DNA of 54,645 nt from positions 1 through 54,645 of the forward strand of contig JAUQWO010000033.1 in assembly GCA_030835135.1 (NCBI GenBank), read 5' to 3'. Shown one piece after another: positions 32,601 through 39,656 of this stretch. This DNA comes from Bacteroidota bacterium (GTDB lineage Bacteria > Bacteroidota > Ignavibacteria > UBA10030 > UBA6906). Position numbers and translations under genes: made by a program. How positions within the stretch are numbered: position 1 is the stretch's first letter; each line of letters starts with the position of its first letter. The notes beneath the pieces are model-generated. The model was not told where the DNA came from and made no database searches. It was given only the letters and a program-made list of their open reading frames with translations.

Positions 32601-34565
32601 ACCATCATGTCGTGGCAATACGCGGCGCGCGCGGCCCGGTATCATGTGCAATTGGCCGCGGATACCGCGTTTGAATTCATCGTGCGTCAGGACTCCACCA
32701 TCGCCGACACGCTCTGGGCGTTGGATTCGTTGGACTACTATGCCGTGTACTACTGGCGGGTGAAGGCGACGAATGTCGGCGGGACCAGCGCATGGACCAC
32801 GCGGCGTCAATTCCTGACCACCCTGGCAACACCCGTCGCCATCACGCCCGCTCATGAGGCGGTGAACCAACCGGTCTCCGTGACGCTTTCCTGGACCTCG
32901 TCCAAAGGCGCGACACGCTACAGGCTCGTCCTGTCCGGCGATTCCCTCCTCCGTTCCCCTGTGGTCGACGATTCCACCATCACGGGCACGACACGGGTCG
33001 TCACCGGTCTGGCGCACACAACGAGCTACTTCTGGCGCGTTATCGGTCGCAGTTCGGACGGGGCATGCATCAGTCTGCCGTCGACAATACGAAAATTCAC
33101 CACGATCGTCGAAAAGCCCCCGCCACCCCAACCGGTCTCGCCATTGCACCTGGCCGAGGGCATCCCTGCAGGTGAGGGGCTGGTTTGGAGTTGCGCGGAG
33201 CGCGCGGACCGGTATCACGTTCAGATCGGCGCAGATTCGGAATTCGTCCAATTGCGACTGAATGATTCCACCTGCACCGACACCGTGAAGGTGCCTCTCA
33301 GCCTGTCGCCCCACACCGCGTACTGGTGGCGGGTGCGTGCCGGCAATCTCGCGGGCTTCAGCGCCTTCACGGCCGCCCGGAAGTACACGACCAGCATCGC
33401 CACCCCGGAATCGGTTTCCCCTCCGGATTCGGCGACAGGGATCGCATCGCTCGTGACCATGCGCTGGACGGCATCACCAGGAGCAGCCAACTACGTCCTC
33501 GAAGTCTCGGAGGATTCCCTGTTCGCGACCTTCTTCTTCCGGGATACCGCTGTCGCCAGCCTCTCGCGCGATGTGTCAGGCCTCGCTGCGTTCACCGTCT
33601 ACTACTGGCGCGTGAAGGCGGTCGACGCACGCGGTGCGGGGGCCTATTCAAGGATCGCGACATTCGTCACCAAACTCGTCGCACCTCTGGCGCCTCTGCA
33701 GGAATCGCCACAGAGCGGAGCGGGCTCACTGCTCACCGGCGTGGCCTTCCGGTGGCACCCGAGCAGACTCGCGGATTCGTATCACCTCCAGATCGCGACC
33801 GATTCGCCGTTCGACTCCACCGTGTATGAGCAGACGGGCATCCGGGACACGTTGGTGACCGTTTCGACGCTCGCATACGATACCCGGTATTTCTGGCGCG
33901 TGCGCGGGACGAACGCCGAGGGGGATGGAACATTCTCCTCGGTGTGGACCTTCAGCACAGTGGTGGCTCCGCCGGTGACCCCGGCGCTCCTTTCGCCGGG
34001 CAGCGCCTCGACGGGACAGCTGCCGAGCGTGAAGTTCCTCTGGCAGGCATCACCATTCGCCACGCGATACCATCTCCAGGTGGCAACGGATGCGCCGTTC
34101 ACGACGCCCGTCGTCAGCGATTCAACCCTGAGGGATACGGTCACCACGATCGGCCCGCTGCAGTACACGACAACCTACTACTGGCGTGTCCGCGCAGTCA
34201 ACTCCGACTGGACCACGCCGTGGTCACCCGTCTGGAGTCTGACGATCATGTCGCCGCCGGTGGCCTATGACCTGTACCAGAATTTCCCGAACCCCGGCAA
34301 TCCATCCACGGTGATCCGTTATGACATCCCGGCTGACGCCGAGGTGGTGATGACGTTGCACAATCTGCTCGGTCAGACCGTGCGCGTTCTTGTGAATGCC
34401 GCACAGAAACCCGGACGCTATGACTATACGCTCGATGCAGGGAATCTGCCCAGCGGGGTGTACTTCTACCGGATCACAGCGCGCTCGCTCGGGCTGGAGG
34501 CCGGCAACCCGGCACCGCCGGCCGACCCATTCGTGAAAACGTTCAAAATGATGATCCTTAAATAA
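26667..34565 (+). CDS. Giant secreted protein: 26 FN3-like repeats plus T9SS tail
   Basis: A 2632-residue exported protein. A hydrophobic signal (LALQAAFLLFGTSMAWS) ends near residue 36. Then 26 tandem beta-sandwich repeats of about 95 residues fill residues 37-2527. Each has an opening P-x-L-x-x-P-x-x-G-A, a central LxW...AxxYRLQVSxDxxF, and a closing YYWRVxAxNxxGxS...WxFxT, as in fibronectin type III-like modules of this lineage. The last 105 residues (YDLYQNFPNPGNPSTVIRYD, later GVYFYRITARS, ending FKMMILK) form a type IX secretion sorting domain. This predicts outer-surface display or release. Start codons at 26694 and 26700 are also possible; none has a Shine-Dalgarno. No catalytic domain is visible, so a structural or adhesive role is likely. 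Confidence 0.9.
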   Translation: MNALFPRGYMAMTRQNIRLALQAAFLLFGTSMAWSIDPPVLVSPTNGATNQPVLITLSWNAVAFADSYLVQVADDSLFETIIITRSVQHAAVALQSTQVGPLVGDSTYFWRIRTRESGTGTLSGWSAAWRFRTIAAKPGTPVLSAPATNATGIALTDTLRWNADAIADAYRVEISTSSGFTAGTLVVDTVVSVQWGFSIQKFPMRNLTNKVKYYWRIQSRRDADSSAWAVAWNFTTIVDTPAVPTPLTPAVGAQSIPINTTPFTWSAVTDAASYRLQIATDAGFTSLVYNDSAITTASKAVPGLLNGTAYYWRVNAKNVAAISPFSAARSFSTKLAPPGATSPANNATNMPIVQLLDWDAVAGAASYRLQVSTATSFTSLLYNVVLAADTFTVSGLANKTKYYWRVSARNASGDTSAYPTTAWNFTTIVDTPAVPVLSGPVNGATSQPVPPTVSWVAAADAANYRLQVASDSLFTIIAFDDSAVTGQTKQVTGLSYGARYFWRVRSRNAATTSEYSAVWSFSTKPLAPSAVSPVSGATGISTSPLLSWTPVAGATSYHVQVSAATGFSPLLLDATTPHDTISLGPLANKTKYYWRVSARNANGDTSAYPGSVWNFTTIVSGAGEPTLVAPLDGTKSIPPTAAAFSWIKVTDAASYRLQVSTDMAFGTTVYDDSTITAISRTVATLQTSTQYFWRVNAKNAASTSPWSEVRSFTTNLVQPGVSAPTIGAIDQFVNPTLKWTASPTAASYLVQVSRASAFKTLLLETTVNAESLQISGLGNDSVFYWRVSARNAAGDSSTYPATGWSFRTKIATPYLNQPLANAAGQVLNPTLTWFASPGASTYRLQVSEDPAFPGAVVFDDAAITGISRQIGPLGSSRTYYWRVNARNTTGTSTSLWSEVRAFTTRIDTPAVPVLASPTNGALDQVFSPTLQWYSATGASFYGLQVALDSLFTRVVFERFPLVATSFQVGPLQSNTTFWWRVQATNSTGTASSAYSTPRWFRTMLETPAVPMLFLPASRSMVQPLTPVLRWSSFSSSEWYRLQLSTDSYFPTTVIDTTGLTDTVFAVTGAAGLGHNTAYYWRVKGINRLDSSAFALPFNFTTVIATPTLTTPPNQASEYTPANVAFQWLPVSGARTYAFRLSMDSTMSTIVRSDSGLSGTSVMVDSLSVSTRYYWQVSARSDSNGVTLSPIWSFTTLITVPGVPLLTSPVAGATNQPTSITFQWRPSLGANSYRLQISTDSVFGSVLYDFPALAATSHQVTSLAYNTTYFWRVNASNGNGPSAYSPVRRFTVTVPPPAVPSLTAPTDGQNDVGLPVLLSWGQTSGAAHFRVRISSTPDFSTVVYDSLTLDNWVTVSSIAYGATFFWQVTAINAGGSQSSAVWSFSTRISIPAVPVLVMPTNGTINTPTTLTLEWSGATGASRYHLQVARDSVFSILILSDSLLTAPLCTLSTLDNYTRFFWRVRAINAGGSSTFSQGWSFRTVIGTPVPVFPAVAALHQPHATLFRWNRLATPAGYRLQLSRLPDFSALDLDAAGISDTVYQAPPMVGFTRYYWRVSARSIDGSSTSAYSLSRYYTTVLDTPAVVAPAPDVIEQPVTMTVRWRPVHYAETYRLELARDEQFTTTAFVDSTALDTARTVGPLDGMTSYWWRLRAQNPADASEYTATRKFITTIATPVPHLPVNGEQFAPLSPTLTWADVPGAARYRVQVATDTLMTQIVLDDSLLATPSRSVGPLPRLMKHYWRVRAKSADGHSIGAYSPVWSFRTVPAPPSATTLLAPASGLLDQSRTVQLRWRKASGADTYGLLVATDSLFTQLVVDDTTITDTVYTPKALDGLMRHYWRVRSLNPGGSSAPTAYWHFTTIIATPLAVAPLNGVPDQPVNLRLIWSKVPRATTYRLQLSTDSLFKTTLFDDSTLVDTARMISSLGRSRTYFWRVRARAAGGASTSIWSPAQRFITVPDPPATPVLMAPAVNAKNIPVSTIMSWQYAARAARYHVQLAADTAFEFIVRQDSTIADTLWALDSLDYYAVYYWRVKATNVGGTSAWTTRRQFLTTLATPVAITPAHEAVNQPVSVTLSWTSSKGATRYRLVLSGDSLLRSPVVDDSTITGTTRVVTGLAHTTSYFWRVIGRSSDGACISLPSTIRKFTTIVEKPPPPQPVSPLHLAEGIPAGEGLVWSCAERADRYHVQIGADSEFVQLRLNDSTCTDTVKVPLSLSPHTAYWWRVRAGNLAGFSAFTAARKYTTSIATPESVSPPDSATGIASLVTMRWTASPGAANYVLEVSEDSLFATFFFRDTAVASLSRDVSGLAAFTVYYWRVKAVDARGAGAYSRIATFVTKLVAPLAPLQESPQSGAGSLLTGVAFRWHPSRLADSYHLQIATDSPFDSTVYEQTGIRDTLVTVSTLAYDTRYFWRVRGTNAEGDGTFSSVWTFSTVVAPPVTPALLSPGSASTGQLPSVKFLWQASPFATRYHLQVATDAPFTTPVVSDSTLRDTVTTIGPLQYTTTYYWRVRAVNSDWTTPWSPVWSLTIMSPPVAYDLYQNFPNPGNPSTVIRYDIPADAEVVMTLHNLLGQTVRVLVNAAQKPGRYDYTLDAGNLPSGVYFYRITARSLGLEAGNPAPPADPFVKTFKMMILK
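26775..34250 (+). repeat. Coding tandem repeat, 26 units of about 288 bp
   Basis: The in-frame repeat units of the giant gene were counted by the recurring aromatic-W-R/Q-V/I/L motif (for example YFWRI, YYWRV, FYWRV, YWWRL, FFWQV), which appears 26 times at near-even spacing. The units are clearly homologous in protein sequence but have diverged at the DNA level, so they are old duplications and not a recent slippage array. Confidence 0.85.
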
Positions 34566-34590
34566 CTCACCATGTACACGGAGGTACACC

Positions 34591-34815
34591 ATGAGCGATC
34601 TCGCCCTACAGGCTGCGTCCGGACTCGCCACCATGAAGGTGGCGCAGACCCATCAGGAGTTGGGGATGAAGATGATGAAGATGCAGCTGCAGCAGGATCA
34701 GCAGCTTGTTGCCATGTTGATGGAGCAGGCCCAACAGATCAAGGACGGCGGCTATAACGGAGCGGGAGGTGCGGTCGCACCGGCAGGAGGCGGGAGCGTT
34801 GATGTGACCATGTAG
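34591..34815 (+). CDS. Small helical protein, YjfB-like (putative motility protein)
   Basis: A 74-residue protein with a strong GGAGG 6 nt before its ATG and 25 nt after the giant gene, so probably co-transcribed. Residues 1-50 are a helix rich in Ala, Met and Gln (LATMKVAQTHQELGMKMMKM, then QLQQDQQLVAMLMEQAQQIK). It is followed by a Gly-rich tail ending VDVTM. The pattern A-x-x-Q-x-x-L-x-x-x-M-x-K-x-x...Q-x-x-L-x-x-x-x-E resembles the YjfB family, short proteins labelled as putative motility proteins. That link is weak. No signal peptide. Confidence 0.6.
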   Translation: MSDLALQAASGLATMKVAQTHQELGMKMMKMQLQQDQQLVAMLMEQAQQIKDGGYNGAGGAVAPAGGGSVDVTM

Positions 34816-34827
34816 GCGGAATACGCA

Positions 34828-34857
34828 GAGCGCCCTGCCGGGATCGGCAGGGCGCTC
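34828..34857. terminator. Bidirectional hairpin between convergent genes
   Basis: GAGCGCCCTGCCG (34828-34840), loop GGAT, CGGCAGGGCGCTC (34845-34857): a perfect 13-bp GC-rich stem in the 69-base gap between the convergent 34591-34815 (+) and 34885-36426 (-) genes. No T-run follows on either strand, but its position fits a shared 3' end or anti-convergence element. Confidence 0.65.
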
Positions 34858-34884
34858 GAAGATTCTGCACTGTACGCCAGACCC

Positions 34885-36426
34885 TTACCGCACGTAGACC
34901 ATGCGCCGGGTCTGGACCTGGTCTCCCGCATTCAAGCGATACAGATACACACCGCTCGCCAGCCGGGATCCATCCCATGACACCTGATGTACGCCCGCGC
35001 TCATCTGCCCTTCTGCAAGCGTCGCCACCTCGTGACCCAGCAGGTCATACACGGTGAGCGTCACCATGGATGATGCCGGCACGGTGAACCGGATGACCGT
35101 TCCGGCGTTGAACGGGTTCGGATAATTCTGGTCGAGCGTGAACGTGGCCGGCACGGCCTCTGCCACCGCAGTGAGCACGTCCACACTCACTTCAGACGAG
35201 TAGTGCTTCGCGCCATTCAGGTCCACCTGCTCCAGCCGGTACCACCAGCGGCCCGTTCCGCGTCCGGCATCCACGAAGGCATAGTCATGCGGTACGATGG
35301 CCGTCCCCTGACCTGCGACGAAACCGTTCGCCACGGTCTGGAATGTCATTTCGCCTTCGCGGCGTACCTGGACATAGAACCCGAAATTCTCCGTCTCCGA
35401 CAGTGTCGACCACTGGACCGTGACGTCATTGCCGTCGGTCCCGGGTGTTGCGCGCAGCGAGGAGATCTGGACCGGCAGCTGGGCATCGTCGAAGCTGACG
35501 AGCGCGGTGATCGGCAGGTGATCTGACGCATACTCGAGGGCGTGCGCAAGCGTTGCATCGGCGGCACTGTTCGGCATGGTCCCGATCGCCATATTGAAGT
35601 GTGCCCCATCGTTCCCGATAGGCGTCAGGGTTCCGGTCTGATAGGTGATCCCGCCCGTCTCGATCATCGCACGGGAGAACAGCATCAGATCGAATCGGTC
35701 ATCCAGTCCACCGGTCGATCCGCCGTCGCCGAGGTTGGCGGTCCGCGTCGATTGCGTATGATAGGCCGCATACCCCGCGCTGTTCCACGTCCCGCTCAGC
35801 GGTTCCGTGTCCACGAAGTGGCCGTCATTCGTTGGCTGGTCAGCGACGAGTGCCTGATAGGCCGCTTCACTGGAGGAATAGATATTGAAATCCCCGGTCA
35901 CGAGGAAATTCGATCCCGCCGGCAACCCATTGGTCCAGGTCCGGAGATTCGCGACCTCTGCCGCACGTTTCGCCTCATTGTCGGACCCCTCGCTCGCTTT
36001 CAGATGCACGGAGTAGACACGAAGGGTCTCTGCGGACGCCGCATGGTAGAATTTGAATTCATTGATGTCCCGCAGCGCGGTCGGGATGCGCGCGTTCCCG
36101 ATGAACGTGACCCTGTCTGCCTTGTAGTAGATCGCGTTTTCGGTATCGCCCGTGCCATCGATGTAGGTCCCCATCGCGAACGTACCGATGCCGGCAGCAT
36201 TCAAAACGTTGCTCAGATAGATCCCCGCTGCGGCCGTGGTGGTCATCTCCTGGACCACGACGACGTCCGGCTGAGTCGCCTGCATGACCGTGATGAAGTA
36301 CGCATCACGGGATCTGTTCGTTCCGGAAAAGTTCAACGCGTTGTACGACATGATCTTCAGTGTTTCCTGGCTATTGGCAGAGACGACGAGACACAATAGC
36401 GCAGCAAGCAACGATCTGCTCTTCAT
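34885..36426 (-). CDS. Secreted endonuclease/exonuclease/phosphatase with T9SS tail
   Basis: A 513-residue exported protein. The signal peptide SLLAALLCLVVSANS is followed by a DNase I-like (EEP) domain of about 300 residues. Its motifs are LKIMSYNALNF, VVVVQEM with the metal-binding Glu, VYSVHLKAS, FLVTGDFNIYSS with the Asp-x-Asn pair, and YASDHLPI with the catalytic Asp-His. A linker domain follows, then a sorting domain (LDQNYPNPFNAGTVIRF, SGVYLYRLNAGDQ, ending RRMVYVR). The active site looks complete. It could degrade extracellular DNA or remove phosphate from nucleotides or lipids; the substrate is not determined by sequence. Confidence 0.9.
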   Translation of the reverse strand: MKSRSLLAALLCLVVSANSQETLKIMSYNALNFSGTNRSRDAYFITVMQATQPDVVVVQEMTTTAAAGIYLSNVLNAAGIGTFAMGTYIDGTGDTENAIYYKADRVTFIGNARIPTALRDINEFKFYHAASAETLRVYSVHLKASEGSDNEAKRAAEVANLRTWTNGLPAGSNFLVTGDFNIYSSSEAAYQALVADQPTNDGHFVDTEPLSGTWNSAGYAAYHTQSTRTANLGDGGSTGGLDDRFDLMLFSRAMIETGGITYQTGTLTPIGNDGAHFNMAIGTMPNSAADATLAHALEYASDHLPITALVSFDDAQLPVQISSLRATPGTDGNDVTVQWSTLSETENFGFYVQVRREGEMTFQTVANGFVAGQGTAIVPHDYAFVDAGRGTGRWWYRLEQVDLNGAKHYSSEVSVDVLTAVAEAVPATFTLDQNYPNPFNAGTVIRFTVPASSMVTLTVYDLLGHEVATLAEGQMSAGVHQVSWDGSRLASGVYLYRLNAGDQVQTRRMVYVR

Positions 36427-36470
36427 TGCTGGTGCGACTCCGTTGAGTAATGTGTAAAGGTGGGTGTTCT

Positions 36471-36499
36471 AATATACGACCTGCGCACGAGTCCTGCAA
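36471..36499 (-). promoter_or_regulatory. Promoter of the secreted endonuclease gene
   Basis: TTGCAG (36494-36499) - 17 bp - TATATT (36471-36476) on the minus strand, giving a leader of about 38 bases. It stands back to back with the plus-strand nitroreductase promoter at 36510-36538, only 10 bases away, in the 119-base divergent gap. Confidence 0.65.
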
Positions 36500-36509
36500 C
36501 ACCGATGCA

Positions 36510-36538
36510 TTGACATCGTCCACACTCTTGCGTATACT
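36510..36538 (+). promoter_or_regulatory. Consensus leaderless promoter of the nitroreductase gene
   Basis: TTGACA (36510-36515) - 17 bp - TATACT (36533-36538), then TCAGGTC and ATG at 36546. The -35 matches the sigma-70 consensus perfectly and the -10 differs at one weakly conserved base. The distance from the -10 to the start codon is only 7 nt, so the mRNA should have essentially no leader. Confidence 0.75.
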
Positions 36539-36545
36539 TCAGGTC

Positions 36546-37055
36546 ATGGAACTCTTCGACGCGTTACACGGCCGCCGGGCGATCCGGCAATTCATTGCGG
36601 GCGAGGTGGACGACGACACCCTGCGGAGGATCCTCGCGGCTGGGATGTCCGCACCGTCGGCCGGGAACGAACAGCCGTGGCACTTCATCGTCATCCACAA
36701 CCGTGCTACGCTCGCCGCGCTCAGCGCTGCGCATCCGTACGCCGAGATGGTCCAGCATGCCGCATGCGCCATCCTGGTGTGCGTGGACCTGAAATTGGTG
36801 AAGCACCTGGATTACTGGCCCGCCGATTGTGCCGCGGCCACACAGAACATCCTGCTCGCGGTCCATGGGCTCGGCCTCGGCAGCGTCTGGGTCGGCATCT
36901 ACCCGCGCGACACCCGGCTCCAGGAGGTCCGGAAGGTCATGACCCTGCCCGAGCACATCATCCCCTTCTCCCTGCTGCCGATCGGCATCCCGGGCGAGAA
37001 GAAACCACCTGAAGACCGCTTCCGGTCAGAACGTGTACATGAGGACCGATGGTAG
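36546..37055 (+). CDS. Nitroreductase family flavoprotein
   Basis: A 169-residue FMN-dependent oxidoreductase of the NfsA/FRP-type nitroreductase family. It begins MELFDALHGRRAIRQF with the FMN-phosphate-binding Arg residues. It continues with MSAPSAGNEQPWHFIVI, DCAAATQNILLAVHGLGLGS and LPIGIPGEKKPPEDRF, all family hallmarks. Natural substrates (quinones, flavin, nitro compounds) cannot be inferred. The start is set by the conserved N-terminus. A near-consensus promoter ends 7 nt before the ATG. The stop overlaps the tadA start by 7 bases. Confidence 0.92.
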   Translation: MELFDALHGRRAIRQFIAGEVDDDTLRRILAAGMSAPSAGNEQPWHFIVIHNRATLAALSAAHPYAEMVQHAACAILVCVDLKLVKHLDYWPADCAAATQNILLAVHGLGLGSVWVGIYPRDTRLQEVRKVMTLPEHIIPFSLLPIGIPGEKKPPEDRFRSERVHEDRW

Positions 37056-37555
37056 AGAATCCGACAGGCGAGCATGAACGGTGGATGGCGTATGCGATCC
37101 GCGAGGCAGAGCAGGCATTGAAGCGCAAAGAGGTCCCCGTCGGAGCCGTCATTGTTCGGGAGAACCGGATCATCGGACGGGGATACAACCAGATCGAATC
37201 GCTCCAGGACCCGACGGCGCACGCCGAGATGATCGCGATCACGGCTGCTGCCACGCATCTCGAAAGCCGTCGCCTCGAAAACAGCGTCCTCTACGTGACC
37301 CTCGAGCCGTGCGCGATGTGCGCGGGCGCCATCGTGCAGGCACGCATCCCGACGCTGGTCTTCGGCGCGTACGACCCCAAAGCGGGCGCATGCGGCACCC
37401 TGTTCAACATCGTGCAGGACGAGCGGCTGAACCACCGCGTGGCGACATTCGGTGGGATCGAGGAGGCACGGTGCGGTGCCATGCTCAAGGACTTCTTTGC
37501 GGGGGTGCGGGGGAACACTGTTGGAAAGCCGGGAACACGGCGCGCCGAAGAGTAA
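37049..37555 (+). CDS. tadA: tRNA adenosine(34) deaminase
   Basis: Deaminates A34 of tRNA-Arg(ACG) to inosine. The 168-residue protein has the zinc-dependent deaminase signature: HAE at 58-60 with the proton-shuttling Glu, and PCAMC at 87-91 supplying two zinc cysteines. The TadA-specific VPVGAVIV, VTLEPCAMCAGAIVQARI and GAYDPKAGACGTLFNIV are also present. It overlaps the nitroreductase gene and ends 2 nt from the convergent prfA, so the two transcripts must run into each other. Confidence 0.95.
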   Translation: MVENPTGEHERWMAYAIREAEQALKRKEVPVGAVIVRENRIIGRGYNQIESLQDPTAHAEMIAITAAATHLESRRLENSVLYVTLEPCAMCAGAIVQARIPTLVFGAYDPKAGACGTLFNIVQDERLNHRVATFGGIEEARCGAMLKDFFAGVRGNTVGKPGTRRAEE

Positions 37556-37557
37556 GG

Positions 37558-38628
37558 CTATCCTTCCGCGTTCTTCAGCCGCTCGGCCCGGTCAGCAACG
37601 CGGAGCTGCTCCACCAATTCATCCATCCTGCCGTCGATGATCTCTGCGAGATTGTAGAGCGTCAGACCGATCCGATGGTCGGTCACCCTGTTCTGCGGAA
37701 AATTGTATGTCCGGATCTTGTCGCTCCGGTCTCCGCTCTTCACCATCATCTTCCGCTGCGCGGCAACATCCCCTACCTGGGCGGCAAGCGCATTCTCATA
37801 CAGCTTTGCCCGGAGCATCTTCATGGCACGTTCACGGTTCTGCAACTGTGACCGCTCCTGACGGCAGACCACGATGATCCCCGACGGCTTATGTGTGATC
37901 CGAACCGCCGTCTCCACTTTGTTCACGTTCTGGCCGCCCTTCCCTCCCGACCGGAATGTATCCATTTCCAGATCGGCGGGGTTGATCTCCACATCGAACT
38001 GTTCGACCTCGGGGAGGATAGCGACCGTGGCCGCGGATGTGTGAACCCGCCCCTGCGCTTCGGTCTCCGGCACACGCTGTACCCGGTGCACCCCGCTCTC
38101 GAACTTCATGGTCCCGTAGACCTCATTCCCGCTCAGGGAGAACGAGATCTCCTTCATACCGCCGATCCCCGTGTCGCTGGCATCGAGCACCTCTACCTTC
38201 CATCCCCGCTTCTCCGCGAAGCGTGAATACATCCGGAAGAGATCGGCCGCGAAGAGTGCAGCTTCGTCACCACCCGTCCCCGCGCGGATCTCGACGATCA
38301 CGTTCCGCGTGTCATTCGGGTCCTTGGGCACCAGCAGGACCTTCAATTCTTCTTCCAGCGCGGTCACGGCAGCCCGGGCATCGTCGAACTCAGCATAGGC
38401 GAGCTGCTTCATTTCGGGATCGGCGGACGACTCCGTCAACTCCTTCAGCCCCTCCAGGTCCTTCCTTGCCTTGACGTACCGGTCATACGTCTTCATTAGC
38501 GGAGTCAGGTCGCTGTGCTCCTTGCTTACCTCCCGGAGCCGGTCCTGGCTTCCCAGGACGGACGGATCGCCGAGGAGCATCGTCAGCTCTTCATACCGGG
38601 CGCGGACATGTTCAAGCCGGTCAAGCAT
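37558..38628 (-). CDS. prfA: Peptide chain release factor 1
   Basis: RF1 terminates translation at UAA and UAG. The GGQ catalytic loop ([18 protein letters not shown]) lies near residue 230 and the RF1-type N-terminal helical domain is intact, giving 356 residues. The stop-recognition region just before GGQ contains [19 protein letters not shown], which is RF1-like (the P-x-T type recognition element is in this area). ATG at 38628 is chosen and overlaps the DUF1385 stop by 8 bases. prmC, often next to prfA, is not here. Confidence 0.95.
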   Translation of the reverse strand: MLDRLEHVRARYEELTMLLGDPSVLGSQDRLREVSKEHSDLTPLMKTYDRYVKARKDLEGLKELTESSADPEMKQLAYAEFDDARAAVTALEEELKVLLVPKDPNDTRNVIVEIRAGTGGDEAALFAADLFRMYSRFAEKRGWKVEVLDASDTGIGGMKEISFSLSGNEVYGTMKFESGVHRVQRVPETEAQGRVHTSAATVAILPEVEQFDVEINPADLEMDTFRSGGKGGQNVNKVETAVRITHKPSGIIVVCRQERSQLQNRERAMKMLRAKLYENALAAQVGDVAAQRKMMVKSGDRSDKIRTYNFPQNRVTDHRIGLTLYNLAEIIDGRMDELVEQLRVADRAERLKNAEG

Positions 38629-39622
38629 TGCAGGCGACTCCCGCGGTGGATCCAACCACCGTTTCGGTCACACCCTCTTCCCCGGGCTCGAGGGCTGCCT
38701 GCAACGCCGCGATCGCCACTTCGAGCTGTGAGGCATCCGGCTCGGCTGTCGTGACCCTCTGCAACAGAAGTCCGGGAGCCACCACCCACCGCCCGGCGCC
38801 ATCTGTCGCCAGCTTTGCCGACAACCGGATGAACTCATAGGACAAGCCGCCGACAAGCGGGATCAAGGGGATGTGCGTGATCAGTCGCACCGGCAACGTG
38901 ATCGTCCCCAGTTGCAGGATGAGCAGGCCATCAACGATCGCGAAGAGCACGATCGATGACAGCATCACCACGAGCAGGAAACTCGTTCCGCACCGGGGAT
39001 GAAACCGGCTCTGACAGGCCGCCGTCTCCACTGAGAGTGGAGCGCCGGACTCGTACGCAAAGACGGTCTTATGCTCTGCACCGTGGTACGCGAACAGCCG
39101 TTGGACGTCCTTCATCCGTGAGATCCCCAGGAGGTACCCCAGGAAGAGCAGCAGCCGGATCGCCCCGGCGAGCGCATTGAACAACAACGGATCCTGATCC
39201 ACGGAGAACGCGAGGGAGGTGAGGATCAGTGGGGTCACGAAGAATAGCGCGACGCCGAGGAGGAGTGCCACGGCAACCGTGATGCCGAGCATGACCTTCG
39301 ACTGCTTCTGCCCGGGAGTGTCCGTCCCCTCCGTTATCGCCTGATCGGCAACAGCGATCTCCGCCGAGAAATTCAGGGTCCTGATCCCGATCATCAGCAT
39401 CTCGATGATACCTACAGCACCGCGAAGTACCGGGGCAGCCAGGGCGGGGTAGCGCTTCCCGATGGGGGTGAACTTCTCCCGGCGGACAATGATGGCTCCA
39501 TCGGCGCGCCGGACCGCGGTGGCAATGCGCCCCTGGGCCCGCATCATCACGCCTTCGATCACTGCCTGTCCGCCCACCATTGCGAGGGCATGCGGATCAC
39601 CACTATTCAGATCTTTGCTCAT
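38621..39622 (-). CDS. DUF1385 (YqhQ-like) membrane protein
   Basis: A 333-residue membrane protein of the DUF1385 family, conserved but without an established biochemical role. The N-terminus carries [16 protein letters not shown]. The hydrophilic centre has the family motif [15 protein letters not shown] with potential metal ligands, and [16 protein letters not shown] begins the next helix. About four hydrophobic segments are seen. Association with prfA is common as I recall. The start ATG at 39622 lacks a Shine-Dalgarno. A TATCAT hexamer (39631-39636) ends 8 nt before it, which might be a leaderless -10, but its -35 match is poor. Confidence 0.88.
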   Translation of the reverse strand: MSKDLNSGDPHALAMVGGQAVIEGVMMRAQGRIATAVRRADGAIIVRREKFTPIGKRYPALAAPVLRGAVGIIEMLMIGIRTLNFSAEIAVADQAITEGTDTPGQKQSKVMLGITVAVALLLGVALFFVTPLILTSLAFSVDQDPLLFNALAGAIRLLLFLGYLLGISRMKDVQRLFAYHGAEHKTVFAYESGAPLSVETAACQSRFHPRCGTSFLLVVMLSSIVLFAIVDGLLILQLGTITLPVRLITHIPLIPLVGGLSYEFIRLSAKLATDGAGRWVVAPGLLLQRVTTAEPDASQLEVAIAALQAALEPGEEGVTETVVGSTAGVACNA

Positions 39623-39656
39623 AGTATTGTATGATACGGATTTTGAGGGAGAGATT

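Noticed and set aside
26775-34250. Possible CRISPR or other non-coding repeat array
   Set aside because: The periodicity is about 288 bp, in frame, with protein-level conservation and DNA divergence; there are no short identical repeats with unique spacers.
34828-34857. Hairpin as a small regulatory RNA or attachment site
   Set aside because: A simple symmetric stem between convergent genes is better explained as a shared transcription end; no promoter or mobile genes are present.
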